DNA of 64,000 bases from contig JAXMAB010000011.1 in NCBI GenBank assembly GCA_046350655.1, forward strand, positions 82,009 to 146,008. Direction: 5' to 3'. Below the pieces are notes generated by a model. The model was not told the DNA's origin and made no database searches. It saw only the letters and a program-made list of their open reading frames with translations. Shown piece after piece: positions 50,423 to 60,363 of this stretch. Made by a program: the position numbers and the translations under genes. Numbering within the stretch: the stretch's first letter is position 1; each line of letters starts with the position of its first letter. Source of the DNA: JAEUHO01 sp046350655 (GTDB lineage: Bacteria; Planctomycetota; PLA2; JAEUHO01).

Positions 50423-53318
50423 AGCGGGGCGGCGTCGGGACGCGGAGGTCCACCTCGAGCGCGACGTCGTGGACGCCGTCCACGTCCACCTCGTAGATCC
50501 GCTCGAAGCGGACGTCACCGGCAGGCGTCGACCTCGTGCCACGCACGGGCAGCAGCCAACGGCCGGCCCCGAGGTGGAGGTACGACCCCACGGCAGGGGA
50601 GTCCGTCACCTCGGTCGCGAACACCTGCTGGCGCGGGCCGAACTGCGCGATGCCGATGCCGGCGTCCGTGCGGGAGGACACGTCGTCGTCGAGCGGCCCT
50701 TCCGACCAGCGCTCGTGGATCACGACCTTCGATCCCGACGTCAGCCGGCGTTCCCCGAGGTCGGTGACCGGAGCGGACAGGACGACCCGCCCGAGGGGCA
50801 GGGTCGCGCGGCCGTCGCCCGGATAACGTCCCGTCGCGACCCAGAGGTCGAGGTCGCCCCATGGAAGGCCCGACGCCTGGAAGACGCCGGGGCGGCCGGG
50901 GACCGCGACGAGGGCGCAGATGACCGGATAGCCAGCGTTCGCGGGCGGCGGACGCGTCGCCGCGATGGCGAGGCCCGAGACCGCGCGGGGCGCCAGGGGC
51001 TGACCGTCGACGTCGATCAAGGTCACGGCGACCGACGCGCCGGCATCGAGGCGGAGCACCACGTCGTCGCGCGCGCCGACCACCGTGACCTCGCCTCCGT
51101 CGCGCGCCGGTTGGAGGTCTTCGTGCGACGGCGAGAGCCGGACCGGCCGGCCGGGCGGCACCCGCACTTCGAACGTCGCGCCGTCGCAGGGAAGGCCCCT
51201 GCGCCCGCCGAACGTCATCCATCCGCACCAGCGCGTGTCGATCCCCTCGCCGACGGCGACGATCCCGAAGTCCCTCGGGGCGGTGCCCGGCGGAACCTCG
51301 ATGCGACCCCGCACCGTCACGAGCCCGGTGACGTCGAGCGTCGCGTGGACCTTCCCGCCCCGCTCGGGGACGTCGAACGGCGCCGACACGAGGCCCGTCT
51401 CCCCGTGGCGCAGACGGTACCGCCCTCGCTCGAGCGTCACGCGCGTGCGGCCCGTGAAGGTCGTGGATCCGTCGTTGTAGAGGACCCAGGGAGCGTCGCG
51501 GTGCTCCGGCCACCACGTCTCGAGGAAGGCCGTCGCGCGCGCACCGGGGTCGGCGCGGACCTCGAGCACGACGTCGGGGACCCGTGCGAGCGGGACGTCG
51601 ATGGTGGCGGCGCCGCCGCTCGCCGGCCACGGGACGACGACCGGATCGGAGTCGCGCAGCCCGGGCGCCCAGAACTTGAGCACGGCGGGCTTCTTCGAGC
51701 CCACCAGCGCCCGCGTGCGTACGCGGAGCGTCGCCTCGGCGCGGTCGGTCGTGGCGTCCACGACGCCGCCGTTCGACAACGACCACCCCAACCGCTCCGG
51801 GAGCTCCGGACGACCGTCCACGCTCAACCGCGCCACCACGTCGACCGCGGGCCCCACCACGACGTCCTGAGTGACGTCGCCTTCGCCGAGGTCCACCTCG
51901 CCCGCGTCCACGCCGGACCCGAGGATGCGACCCGCGAACACGCCGATCCCGTGGCGGCCCGGTGCGAGCCCGTCGAACTCGGCGCGGCCCTTCGCGTCGG
52001 TGACGACCGGCGGGTCGGACCGACCCGCGCCCGGCGAGGTCAACGTGACCCCGACGCCGGGCACGACGCGACCGTCCGCCTCCACGACCCGGACGACGAC
52101 CGTGCGCGGGACCGCGAACGACGTCGGCTTCTCGGAATCCAGCACCGCGACGGAACCGTCCGGGGTCCACGCGAGCCCCCACCGATGCGCGTCGGGCGCG
52201 ACGGGCACGACCAGCCGGCCCTGGTCGATCCGCCCCTCGACCTGGCCGACGTCCTCGTCCACCCACCGCACGACGACGCCCGTACCGTCCGCGGGGCGAG
52301 GCTCCTCGCCGTCCACGATCGGGATCGCGAGCGGACGCGGGAGTTCGACCGTCGCCTCGGTCGCGCCCGCCTCGCACCAGACCCATCCACGGCTGCGCCC
52401 GGCGCGTCGGGCGACGAGCGTGACCCGCTCGTCCCGCGCGAGCCCGTCGACGCGCACCGTGCCGTCCGGTCCGGTGCGCAGGGGCGCGGGGCCGAAGCGC
52501 ACGTCGGTCTCCCGCACGACGCAGCCGAGGCCGTATCGGAGCCCGACGAACACCTGCGCGCCCTCGACCGGCGCGTGCGCGGCCGTCCCGTCGGTCACGC
52601 GGACCGTCACCGATCGCGAGGGGTGGGTCTCGATCCGCGTCCCGTTCGCGTCGGAGTCGGGATCGAGCGTCCATCCCGTGTCGCCGACCGTCCCGTCGTG
52701 CGCGTGCGCGACGGCGACCCCGTGGAGCCGTGGGAATGTCGCGAGCACGACGCGACCGTCCGCGCCCGTGGTCGCGGTCGCGAGGAACACCGCGCCGTCT
52801 CCGCGAGCTCCCCAGATCGAGGCCCACAGCCACACCCGTGCCCCGACCGAGGGTCGCCCCGCGGCGAGCACCTCGACGGAGAGGGGCTGAGCCGCTTGGA
52901 GCGTCAGTTCGCCGACGTCGGAGTCCGCGCGGTCGGCGACGGACACAGCCCGGACCTCGGCCGCGTCCTCCCCGCGCCGCGCGACGAGGACCCCGCGCAC
53001 ACGCCGACCCGCCGGGCCTCGCACCTCGACCCGGAACCGTCCCTCCGCGTCCGTGCGCGTCTCCGGCGCGGTCGAGTCGTCGCCCGCGGGGGCATCGCCC
53101 ACCCACGCGACGCGCCCGTCGGCGACGCCGCTGCCCCAGCCATCGACGACGCGTCCCGTGACGACGCAGCGCGCCGGCTCCGCGACGGGCGCGGCGGGCG
53201 GCGCAGGCGGAGCGGCCGGTGCGGGCGCGTCCGCCGCGCGGACCTCGTCGGCCACCGGGCCCCACGCTCCCGAGAGCAGGACCGCGATCCCCGCGAGCCA
53301 TCGACGCGCCTTCCGCAT
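50421..53318 (-). CDS. Large exported protein with carboxypeptidase-regulatory-like domains
   Basis: 965 residues with a signal peptide (about 1-28, ending EVRAAD). Most of the chain is beta-sandwich repeats of the CarboxypepD_reg/Ig type: VVTGRVVDGWGSGVADGRVAW followed by TDAEGRFRVEV, VVRVVEADGRVVPGVGVTLTS followed by TDAKGRAEFDGLAPG, and VTVRGRIEVPPG. No catalytic motif is seen. It is probably a secreted or surface scaffold. TACGCT ends six bases before the ATG, predicting a leaderless mRNA. The GC content is slightly lower and the spacing of codons more relaxed than in its neighbours. Confidence 0.75.
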   Translation of the reverse strand: MRKARRWLAGIAVLLSGAWGPVADEVRAADAPAPAAPPAPPAAPVAEPARCVVTGRVVDGWGSGVADGRVAWVGDAPAGDDSTAPETRTDAEGRFRVEVRGPAGRRVRGVLVARRGEDAAEVRAVSVADRADSDVGELTLQAAQPLSVEVLAAGRPSVGARVWLWASIWGARGDGAVFLATATTGADGRVVLATFPRLHGVAVAHAHDGTVGDTGWTLDPDSDANGTRIETHPSRSVTVRVTDGTAAHAPVEGAQVFVGLRYGLGCVVRETDVRFGPAPLRTGPDGTVRVDGLARDERVTLVARRAGRSRGWVWCEAGATEATVELPRPLAIPIVDGEEPRPADGTGVVVRWVDEDVGQVEGRIDQGRLVVPVAPDAHRWGLAWTPDGSVAVLDSEKPTSFAVPRTVVVRVVEADGRVVPGVGVTLTSPGAGRSDPPVVTDAKGRAEFDGLAPGRHGIGVFAGRILGSGVDAGEVDLGEGDVTQDVVVGPAVDVVARLSVDGRPELPERLGWSLSNGGVVDATTDRAEATLRVRTRALVGSKKPAVLKFWAPGLRDSDPVVVPWPASGGAATIDVPLARVPDVVLEVRADPGARATAFLETWWPEHRDAPWVLYNDGSTTFTGRTRVTLERGRYRLRHGETGLVSAPFDVPERGGKVHATLDVTGLVTVRGRIEVPPGTAPRDFGIVAVGEGIDTRWCGWMTFGGRRGLPCDGATFEVRVPPGRPVRLSPSHEDLQPARDGGEVTVVGARDDVVLRLDAGASVAVTLIDVDGQPLAPRAVSGLAIAATRPPPANAGYPVICALVAVPGRPGVFQASGLPWGDLDLWVATGRYPGDGRATLPLGRVVLSAPVTDLGERRLTSGSKVVIHERWSEGPLDDDVSSRTDAGIGIAQFGPRQQVFATEVTDSPAVGSYLHLGAGRWLLPVRGTRSTPAGDVRFERIYEVDVDGVHDVALEVDLRVPTPPR

Positions 53319-53510
53319 GGCGCCAGCGTACCGCTCCGATAGACGCCGCGCACGTGGCCCCCGACGGCGTGACGCGACGGGCCCCGCGCGGCGGCCCACC
53401 GACGCCTGCTCGCCCCTGGAGAGAGGCGAGGCGGAAGCCATCGGGCTCCCTCCGTCGGTTCCGGCATCGAACCCGGGCCGCAAGTCCGCGGTCCCAGGAA
53501 TCCAGTGCCC

Positions 53511-54275
53511 ATGAACCCCGTACGCATCCCCCGGTCGATTCTCCTCGCGATCTCGTTCGCCCTCCCGATCGCCGGCTGCGGTGGCTCGGGGCACCACGAC
53601 AACACCCCCAACCAGACCGTCGGGTCGCGCTTCGTGACGGTCCGGTCGACCCCGATGCCGAGCGAAGGCGTGTCGGAGTTCTCCACGCCCGCGTCCACGG
53701 GCTCGATCACGTTCGTCAACGGGCCCGCGGTGCCGCCGCTCGGGTTCGGCAGCGCGCAGATGGCGACCGGCTCCGACGGGGACAGCGGCGAGGAGCTGCG
53801 GTTCACGACGCTCGACGGCCAGCTGCTCACGTCGATCACGTCGCTCGAGTACTGGACGTACATCCAGACCGGTTCGGGGCTCCAGGCGCCGTACGCGGTG
53901 ATGCGCATCGACTGGAACGGCGACAACGTCCAGGACGACCTGATCTTCTTCGAACCCGAGTACCAGCACGGCTACACGGCGCTCGTCCCGGACCAGGGCG
54001 ACCTCGTCGTCGCCATGTGGCAGTCGTGGGACATGAGCCACGGCGGCTGGTGGTCGAACAACGACTCGCCGAACGCGGGGGCCGACGTCCGTCCGCTCGC
54101 GACGTACGCCGCCGCGCACCCGGGTGCGCGGGTCATCGCCGGCACCGACGGCAGCGGCGGGCTGCGCCTGGTCGTGGGCTACGGCGCGCCGCCGTGGACC
54201 AACTTCATCGGCAACGTCGACGCGTTGACGGTCGGCCTGTTCGGGGTCGCGACGGTCTACGACCTCGAGCCCTAG
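53511..54275 (+). CDS. Lipoprotein of unknown function
   Basis: 254 residues. Lipoprotein signal with lipobox PIAGCGGSG (Cys at 22). The body is beta-rich with an aspartate-rich loop (IDWNGDNVQDD) that could bind calcium, and aromatic clusters (MWQSWDMSHGGWWSNND). The ATG at 53511 is used; a GTG two codons upstream fits the AGGA at 53496 better. It is followed by a 17-bp stem hairpin. No family is recognised. Confidence 0.65.
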   Translation: MNPVRIPRSILLAISFALPIAGCGGSGHHDNTPNQTVGSRFVTVRSTPMPSEGVSEFSTPASTGSITFVNGPAVPPLGFGSAQMATGSDGDSGEELRFTTLDGQLLTSITSLEYWTYIQTGSGLQAPYAVMRIDWNGDNVQDDLIFFEPEYQHGYTALVPDQGDLVVAMWQSWDMSHGGWWSNNDSPNAGADVRPLATYAAAHPGARVIAGTDGSGGLRLVVGYGAPPWTNFIGNVDALTVGLFGVATVYDLEP

Positions 54276-54302
54276 CCGTCCGCGCCGTCCTCTCTCGTGA
54301 CC

Positions 54303-54340
54303 CTCGCGCCCGCCACCGCCCCCGCGGTGGCGGGCGCGAG
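54303..54340. terminator. 17-bp perfect stem hairpin between convergent genes
   Basis: CTCGCGCCCGCCACCGC and its exact reverse complement flank a CCCC loop. It starts 27 bp after the lipoprotein stop. No T-tract follows, so its action as an intrinsic terminator is not certain. The rest of the 250-bp gap (to 54525) shows nothing else I can support. Confidence 0.7.
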
Positions 54341-54525
54341 CCGTTGGGGCTCTGTGGCACCACCGTCGCTGATCGTCTTGGGGGAGGCCGCCGGCTCGCG
54401 GTCTCGTCCTGACTCCGTCCGGATGGACCCGGCGCGCGCCCGGAGCGAGACGGAGTACGCACCGTCGGCCGGGTGTCGGCCCGCCGGCGGGCTCCCGCGC
54501 CGCGTCGACTCGCTTCGGAGGCCCG

Positions 54526-56001
54526 CTACTTCGGGGCGGGAGCGGCCCCCGCGGCCTTGCCGTACTTCGCGCGGATGCGCTGCGCCGCGGCCTCGGCCTT
54601 GAACCCGACGGCCGAGTCCCCTTCCTCGGTCGCCATCTGCATCGCGTACTTGCCCGACTCGAGCCCCTCGATCACGTCGGCGACCTTCGAGGTGTCGCCG
54701 AGGTCCGCCATGACCTCGCAGATCATCGGACGAAAGATCTCGGGACGCCCGCCGTCGTACATCCGGTTCAGCTCCGCCAGCGCCTCGGGCTTCTGCTTGG
54801 GGTCCACCGCGATCTGACGGAGCTGCTTCAGCGCGTCGAACGTGCGCGACCGGCGGACGCCGATCATCCGCAGCTCGGCGGGGCTCGCCTTGGACGTCTG
54901 CTCGGCCCATTCGCGGACGTCGGCGATCAGCTCGGCGCGGTCGTCCGGGTCCTGGGCCGAGAGATAGTCGGCGGTGTGCTTCCGCTCGTAGGTCGGCACG
55001 GGCAGGATCGTGTTGAGCAGCTCGAGCGCGACGTCCTGGTAGCGCAGCACGACGGGCACCGAGCGCCACTCGCGCTCCGAGACGCGCTTCATCGCCCACT
55101 CCCATGCGCGCACGGGGCGGCGGTCGTCGAGGAGCCCGAGGAGCGTCGGCGTCGACGCCTTGCCCGCCGCGAGGAGCTCGGCGACCGGTCCGGACGGCGC
55201 CGGCGTTCCCTTGCCCCGCCGCGGCAGGACCGTCACGTAGCCGTCGAACGGGAGCGCCCAGCCGGTCGCGTCGCGCAGGTGGAAGACGAGCCACGCGGTC
55301 CGCGCCTCCGGCGTCAGCGTCGCCGGCGCGGGCGGTTCGACCCACGCCGCGTCCTCCTTGACCTCCTCGTCGAGACGATCGGCGAGCTCCCCCGCGTCGG
55401 CGGCCCAGTCCGACTGCGGGAACGACTTCGTGAACGCACGGAGCCGCGCGGCGACGTCCGGCCGGGGCGCGCCGCCCGCGAACGCGTCGAGGGCCGCCGC
55501 GAGCTCCGTGCGACCGGCGGCACGGTCCGCCGGCGACATCCGCCGCCGCCGGACCTGCTCGCGATAGCCCTCCTCGGTCAGGCCGTCGAGCCACGCCCGC
55601 CACTTCGCGAGGCTCGAACCGTTGCGATTCCAGCCGAAGTCCTCGGGCGCGACGCGCGTGAGGTAGACGTAGCCGAGGTGCCCGGTCTGCTCGAGCGAGT
55701 CGACGAGCACCTCGAGGCCGGCCTTCTCCCCGTGCACGGCGAGCACGTAGCCGAGCGCGATGCGCGCGTGGAAGTCGGTCTCCTCCCGCAGCTGCGCGAG
55801 CGCCGCGGGGACGAACTCGTCGTCCTTCCACCGCACGAGGGCGTCGAGCGCCTCGTCGTCACGGCCTCCCCGGCCGCCCTTCAGGCGCTCGAGGAGCTCC
55901 GCGGCCGCGGGGGCGGGCTTGGGCCGCGCGTCCTCCCCCGCGGCGGGGGGCGCGGAAAGCACGAGAACGCACGCCAGCCACCCGATCCAGCGCGCACGCA
56001 T
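54526..56001 (-). CDS. Exported HEAT-repeat-like protein
   Basis: 491 residues with a signal peptide (about 1-22, VLVLSAPPAAGED). The chain is helical with HEAT-like units (ALDALVRWKDDEFVPAALAQ, VLAVHGEKAGLEVLVDSLEQ, ALKQLRQIAVDPKQKPEALA). No catalytic residues are recognised. GGAGG lies seven bases before the ATG. It is divergent from a second large exported helical protein at 56129, with 127 bp between, so the two may be co-regulated. Confidence 0.7.
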   Translation of the reverse strand: MRARWIGWLACVLVLSAPPAAGEDARPKPAPAAAELLERLKGGRGGRDDEALDALVRWKDDEFVPAALAQLREETDFHARIALGYVLAVHGEKAGLEVLVDSLEQTGHLGYVYLTRVAPEDFGWNRNGSSLAKWRAWLDGLTEEGYREQVRRRRMSPADRAAGRTELAAALDAFAGGAPRPDVAARLRAFTKSFPQSDWAADAGELADRLDEEVKEDAAWVEPPAPATLTPEARTAWLVFHLRDATGWALPFDGYVTVLPRRGKGTPAPSGPVAELLAAGKASTPTLLGLLDDRRPVRAWEWAMKRVSEREWRSVPVVLRYQDVALELLNTILPVPTYERKHTADYLSAQDPDDRAELIADVREWAEQTSKASPAELRMIGVRRSRTFDALKQLRQIAVDPKQKPEALAELNRMYDGGRPEIFRPMICEVMADLGDTSKVADVIEGLESGKYAMQMATEEGDSAVGFKAEAAAQRIRAKYGKAAGAAPAPK

Positions 56002-56128
56002 CGATGAGCCTCCGGTCCGAGCCGCGGAGGATACCAGCGACCGACGTCCCGCGCCGGACCCGGCGGCGCACCCCGGCACGCCGCCGACGGTGTTGCATCG
56101 GTGACCTGGCGCGGGGTACGACTGCATC

Positions 56129-58891
56129 ATGCGACACGCCGTGCGTCGGGTGGTGATCGGGTGCGTCTGCGGTCTCGTCGGGGCGACGTGGAACCCCGTG
56201 CATGCGGGCGACGCGCCCCCCGCCGCGCCCGCGGGCTCGGCGCGACTGACCGACGCCGATCGCGCCTTCTTCGCGTGGTGGGACGCGAAGGGCTTCCCCG
56301 ACGTCACCAAGCTGCCGTTCGTGACGCTCGGCGAACCGGAGCCGAGGAGTTACGCGGGGCGGGGTCCCGAGGAAGGACCCGAGCTCCCTGCCGGCGCGTT
56401 CCTGATCGCGGACACCGGGAAGGAGGTGACGCTCTTCCGCACCGACCTGCGCACCGTGCGAGCCCCGCTGAAGTCGGCGCTCCCGAAGGGCAAGGCCGAG
56501 GGCCGCGAGTCCGGCGTCGAGTACCGCAAGGCGGACCTCGCAGCGTGGGTGCGGCAGGGCCTCGACATCCTGGCGAAGGACCCGGCGGACACCGCGTGGT
56601 TCGACAAGTCCGACCCGTTCAAGGCGCACCGCTGGTCGTACCCGAACCAGGCGTTCCGGATCGCGGTCCTCGCGCGAGCGCTCGCCGGACGCGGAGAGGA
56701 GGCGCTGGCGCGCACGATGTGCGACCGGGCCCTCTTCGAGGGCACGCGTCCGTCGCGCACGGAGCAGTACGGCAAGGACGACCCGCGCCCGAGGACCTCG
56801 TACGAGTCCATCCAGGGGGCCATCGAGCGCGAGGTGGAGTACGTGCTCCGCGAGAAGTTCGGCGACCCGCGGCTCTCGTGGGAGGACCTGCTCGCCGCGC
56901 ACGAGGCGTGGGCCCGCGCCTTCTCCCCGGAGAGCCTGACCTCGACGGAGGGCGCCGTCGCGGTCCTCCGCGCGATGGTGGCCGAGGGCCGGGCCCGGAA
57001 GTCCCCGCCCGCGAAGCCGGCCGACCGGCCGCCCCCTCTCGACCGCATGGCGACGCTGGTCCGCGACCTCCAGGACGTCGCTTCGAGCTACTACGACACC
57101 TGGGGGTACCGTGCGCCGGGCGACAAGGCAAAGGAGGGCCCGAAGCCCGCCGACGTCCAGCTGCTCGCGGCCGGGTTCGAGGCCGTGCCCGCGCTGCTCG
57201 ACGCGCTCGACGACCTCCGCTTCAGCCGCACCCTCGAGATCGACGACACCGGCCACGCGCAGTACCGCGGGGACGTCCGCGTCCTCCGCGTCGGCCAGCT
57301 CGCGTGGACCCTCCTCGACAAGATCGCGAGCGGCGCGTTGACCGCCGCGGGCGCCGGAGGCCCCCCGACGAGCGGTCGCCCGACCCGCCGGCGCGCCGCG
57401 GAGGCGTGGTACGCGACCGTGAAGGACCGCGGGGAGAAGACGATCCTCATGGATCAGGTCGCCCAGGGCACGTACGAGTCGCGGGCGGCGGCGGACCGGC
57501 TGGTCAAGCTCGACCCCGAGGCGGCGGTGCAGCCGCTCGAGACCGGCATCGCCGCGAGCGACCCGGGCGCCGCCCGCAGCAACCTCGTCAGCGTGCTCAC
57601 GGGGCTCAAGTCGCCGACCGTGGTCGCCGCGTTGCTCCGCCTCCTCGAGCCGCTGAAGGGCACCGACGACGGCGTGTCGGTCGCGGCCTCGTTGTGGCAG
57701 CGCGGGCGACGGGAAGGGCTCGACGCGCTGATCCGCGCGTGGACGCAAGCCGGTGCGGCGCGCGAAGACGGCCCGCCGGGCCTCGGTCGCGCGTTCGGCG
57801 CGTTCGAAGGCCGGAACCTCGTCGAGTCGCTGGTGGGCACGGGCCATCCCGACGCGGTCCGGGCCCTCGCGGCCGACATCGCGAAGCGGTCCGCGGGGGA
57901 TCGGGTGGAGATCGTGCGCGCGTTCTCGCCGCCGAGGAAGGACGGCTTCCGGAGCGGGTACGTGCTCCCGATGAAGGCCGAGGCCGAGCCGCTGATCGAG
58001 GCGCTGCTCGCCGAACGGCTCGCGGACGGCGAACGCGCCCACGGGCTCTACATGGGGACGTCCTCGGACGAAGGCGACGATCCCATCGGCAAGGAGCCGG
58101 TCGTGGGCGAGATGGCCGCGTGGACGCTGGCGGAGCGGTACCCCACCCGCTGGAAGTTCAACCCGAAGGCGTCCGCGAAGGACCGGGCGGCGGCGCGCAC
58201 GGCCCTCGCGGACAAGTGGCGCGCCGCACACGGTCAGCCCTCGATCGCGGAGACGAAGCCGAAGATCGAGCGCGTGCCCTCCGAACGGACGAAGCCGTTG
58301 CTCAAGGCCTGGCTCGACGCCGCGGACGACAACGCCCGCGACGTCGCGGCCCTCGACCTCACGGCCGCGGGGCTCGGCGCGCTGCCCGACGTCCAGGCCG
58401 CCCGCGACGCCCTCAAGAAGGACGACCCTCGCCGTGCGAAGCTCGACGTCGTCGTCCGTCGGCTGGCGTCCGTCACCCGCGAGGTCCGGTGGTCGGAGAA
58501 GGGCCCCAAGCCGAACGCCGCGCTCATCGCCTACGTGGACGCGGTGAAGGGGCAGCCGCTGACGGGGCCGTGGATCACCGGCCTCTGGCGACAGGTGGCG
58601 ATCGAGACGCCCGAGGGCTCGACCGGCATCGACCTGATCTTCGATCGTCCGGGCGACGGGACCGGTGGCGTGCTGACCCTCGAGCTGACGACCGACTACA
58701 CCCCTTGGGGCGGCGGCGACGGCGCGTGGATCCTCGCCGGCGACGGCATGGAGCACGTCGACGACGACTTCCTCAAGGACGAGAAGTCGTGGTGGCACGA
58801 GGCCCGCGGCCCCCAGGTCGACGAACGCCTCCAGATCCCCGAGAACCGCGCGCTCCGCATGCGCTGGACGATCAAACGCGGGCGGGGCTGA
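56129..58891 (+). CDS. Large exported helical (HEAT-like) protein
   Basis: 920 residues with a signal peptide (about 1-26, ending NPVHAGD). Mostly helical with HEAT-like stretches (AAADRLVKLDPEAAVQPLET, PTVVAALLRLLEPLKG, SVAASLWQRGRREGLDALIRA) and a C-terminal beta-rich ~120 residues (GIDLIFDRPGDGTGGVLTLE). No enzyme motif is recognised. A TACGAC hexamer ends six bases before the ATG. Function unknown; the shape suggests a protein-binding scaffold. Confidence 0.7.
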   Translation: MRHAVRRVVIGCVCGLVGATWNPVHAGDAPPAAPAGSARLTDADRAFFAWWDAKGFPDVTKLPFVTLGEPEPRSYAGRGPEEGPELPAGAFLIADTGKEVTLFRTDLRTVRAPLKSALPKGKAEGRESGVEYRKADLAAWVRQGLDILAKDPADTAWFDKSDPFKAHRWSYPNQAFRIAVLARALAGRGEEALARTMCDRALFEGTRPSRTEQYGKDDPRPRTSYESIQGAIEREVEYVLREKFGDPRLSWEDLLAAHEAWARAFSPESLTSTEGAVAVLRAMVAEGRARKSPPAKPADRPPPLDRMATLVRDLQDVASSYYDTWGYRAPGDKAKEGPKPADVQLLAAGFEAVPALLDALDDLRFSRTLEIDDTGHAQYRGDVRVLRVGQLAWTLLDKIASGALTAAGAGGPPTSGRPTRRRAAEAWYATVKDRGEKTILMDQVAQGTYESRAAADRLVKLDPEAAVQPLETGIAASDPGAARSNLVSVLTGLKSPTVVAALLRLLEPLKGTDDGVSVAASLWQRGRREGLDALIRAWTQAGAAREDGPPGLGRAFGAFEGRNLVESLVGTGHPDAVRALAADIAKRSAGDRVEIVRAFSPPRKDGFRSGYVLPMKAEAEPLIEALLAERLADGERAHGLYMGTSSDEGDDPIGKEPVVGEMAAWTLAERYPTRWKFNPKASAKDRAAARTALADKWRAAHGQPSIAETKPKIERVPSERTKPLLKAWLDAADDNARDVAALDLTAAGLGALPDVQAARDALKKDDPRRAKLDVVVRRLASVTREVRWSEKGPKPNAALIAYVDAVKGQPLTGPWITGLWRQVAIETPEGSTGIDLIFDRPGDGTGGVLTLELTTDYTPWGGGDGAWILAGDGMEHVDDDFLKDEKSWWHEARGPQVDERLQIPENRALRMRWTIKRGRG

Positions 58892-59034
58892 CCGTCCGGT
58901 CCCACGGGGGCCGAGCGGACGCCGTCCACCCGACGGGCACGGGCGCGGTCCCCGCGAATGCGACGATGGTCTCGATCGACGGGCCGAAGAGGGCTCGCCC
59001 GTCGATCGTCGCGCCCCGCCCATAGACTGAGGAC

Positions 59035-59592
59035 ATGGGACTCCTGACCTTCGGCCTCAACGTCACCCTGGACGGCTGCGTCGACCACCGGGAAGGCATC
59101 GCCGACGACGAGACGCACGCCTTCTTCACGCGCCTCATGGACGAAGGCGGGGCGATGCTCTGGGGCCGCGTCACGTACGAGATGATGGAAGGGTTCTGGC
59201 CGGCCGTCGCGCGGGGCGAGCACGAGGTGCCCCCGGCGATCCGCGAGTGGGCGGTCAAGCTGGACGCCAAGCCGAAGTACGTCGTCTCGTCGACGCGGAC
59301 AGACTTCCCGTGGACGAACAGCCACCACCTCGCCGGCGACCTACGGACGGCCGTGCAGCAGCTCAAGGACGCGACCCCATCGGGCGTGCTCCTCGGCAGC
59401 GGCCAATTGGCGACCGCACTCGACCGCCTCGATCTGATCGACGAGTACCGGTTCCTGCTCCACGCCCGAATCGCCGGCCACGGGCCGACCCTCTACGCAG
59501 GCGGGCTGCCCAGCGCGCGACGGCTCGATCTGGTCTCGTCACGGCCGCTCGGCAACGGCGTCGTCGCCTTGCACTATCGACGCGCCCGCTGA
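59035..59592 (+). CDS. Dihydrofolate-reductase-like / RibD C-terminal domain protein
   Basis: 185 residues matching the RibD_C family: TFGLNVTLDGCVDH, MLWGRVTYEMMEGFWPA, KYVVSSTRTDFPW and GVLLGSGQLATALDRLDLIDEYRFLLHA. These proteins bind NADPH and reduce pterin- or pyrimidine-like compounds; free-standing members mostly lack a known substrate. TAGACT ends exactly six bases before the ATG, which predicts a leaderless mRNA. Confidence 0.9.
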   Translation: MGLLTFGLNVTLDGCVDHREGIADDETHAFFTRLMDEGGAMLWGRVTYEMMEGFWPAVARGEHEVPPAIREWAVKLDAKPKYVVSSTRTDFPWTNSHHLAGDLRTAVQQLKDATPSGVLLGSGQLATALDRLDLIDEYRFLLHARIAGHGPTLYAGGLPSARRLDLVSSRPLGNGVVALHYRRAR

Positions 59593-60171
59593 CGCCGCCC
59601 CGCCACGCCCACCTCGCGGGCCGGCGCATCATCCGGAGGCTTCGACATCCGGTGCGCGGACAGCCGCGGCGGTCACGGGGCCGCGCCGCGACAGGGCGGC
59701 CCACCTGGGGACGCGGTGGGAGCCCGGCCGACCTCAAAAGATGTCCATTTCGGCGCGACCGAGGCGTCAGGCCGTCGAGAACGCCATCGCGGCGAGTTGC
59801 CGCACGTTCGGCGCGCACGACGAGCGGCGGTGGGACGACGAGGGCAGCTTGAACATCGGGAAGGCCTCCGCGGAGCGTGTTTGTGAATAGTTCGTATCGT
59901 AGTCGCGCCCACCGACATCGCGATCGACACGGACTTCCCGAAGACGCCCTTCGGACGCGGAAGGTCTGCCGCGACACCCCGCCTGGACCGCCTCGACATC
60001 GCGATCGGGCGCCGTCCGGTCGATCCGCGGCCCGCGGCGATTCGCGGCCCGACCGGAGCGATGCGGCGCACGGTCCTGGCCGCGGTCCGAATCGGTGTCC
60101 GCCGGTCGGCGCAGGAACGAGCGTGCGCGTGCCCGCGCGGCGGGAAGCCCCGACTCCCGCGATCGAAGCAA
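59593..60171. other. 579-bp region with no gene I can support
   Basis: Short frames on both strands show no family resemblance. The stretch around 59875-59905 is much more AT-rich than the surroundings and might hold a promoter. CATCGCGATCG occurs twice (about 59917 and 59997). It may be a decayed gene. Confidence 0.4.
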
Positions 60172-60247
60172 TGGCTCCCCGACCTGGGCTCGAACCAGGG
60201 ACCTACAGATTAACAGTCTGCCGCTCTACCAACTGAGCTATCGGGGA
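60172..60247 (-). tRNA. tRNA-Asn (anticodon GTT), CCA encoded
   Basis: 76-nt cloverleaf on the minus strand. Acceptor TCCCCGA pairs with TCGGGGA, then discriminator G and encoded CCA. D arm GCTCAGTTGGTAGAGC; anticodon stem-loop CAGACTGTTAATCTG with anticodon GTT; T arm with GGTTCGAGCC. A TATCCT hexamer about 18 bp upstream (60266-60271) is a candidate -10 box. Confidence 0.97.
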
Positions 60248-60363
60248 GCGCCGATACCGGGGGTGAGGATAACAACCCCCGCCGCCCACGCCAGAATCGG
60301 CGAAGCCGACCCCCACGCCTGCCCCCCCTACCGCGCCCGGATCGAGGGGCCTTCACCCGGTCT

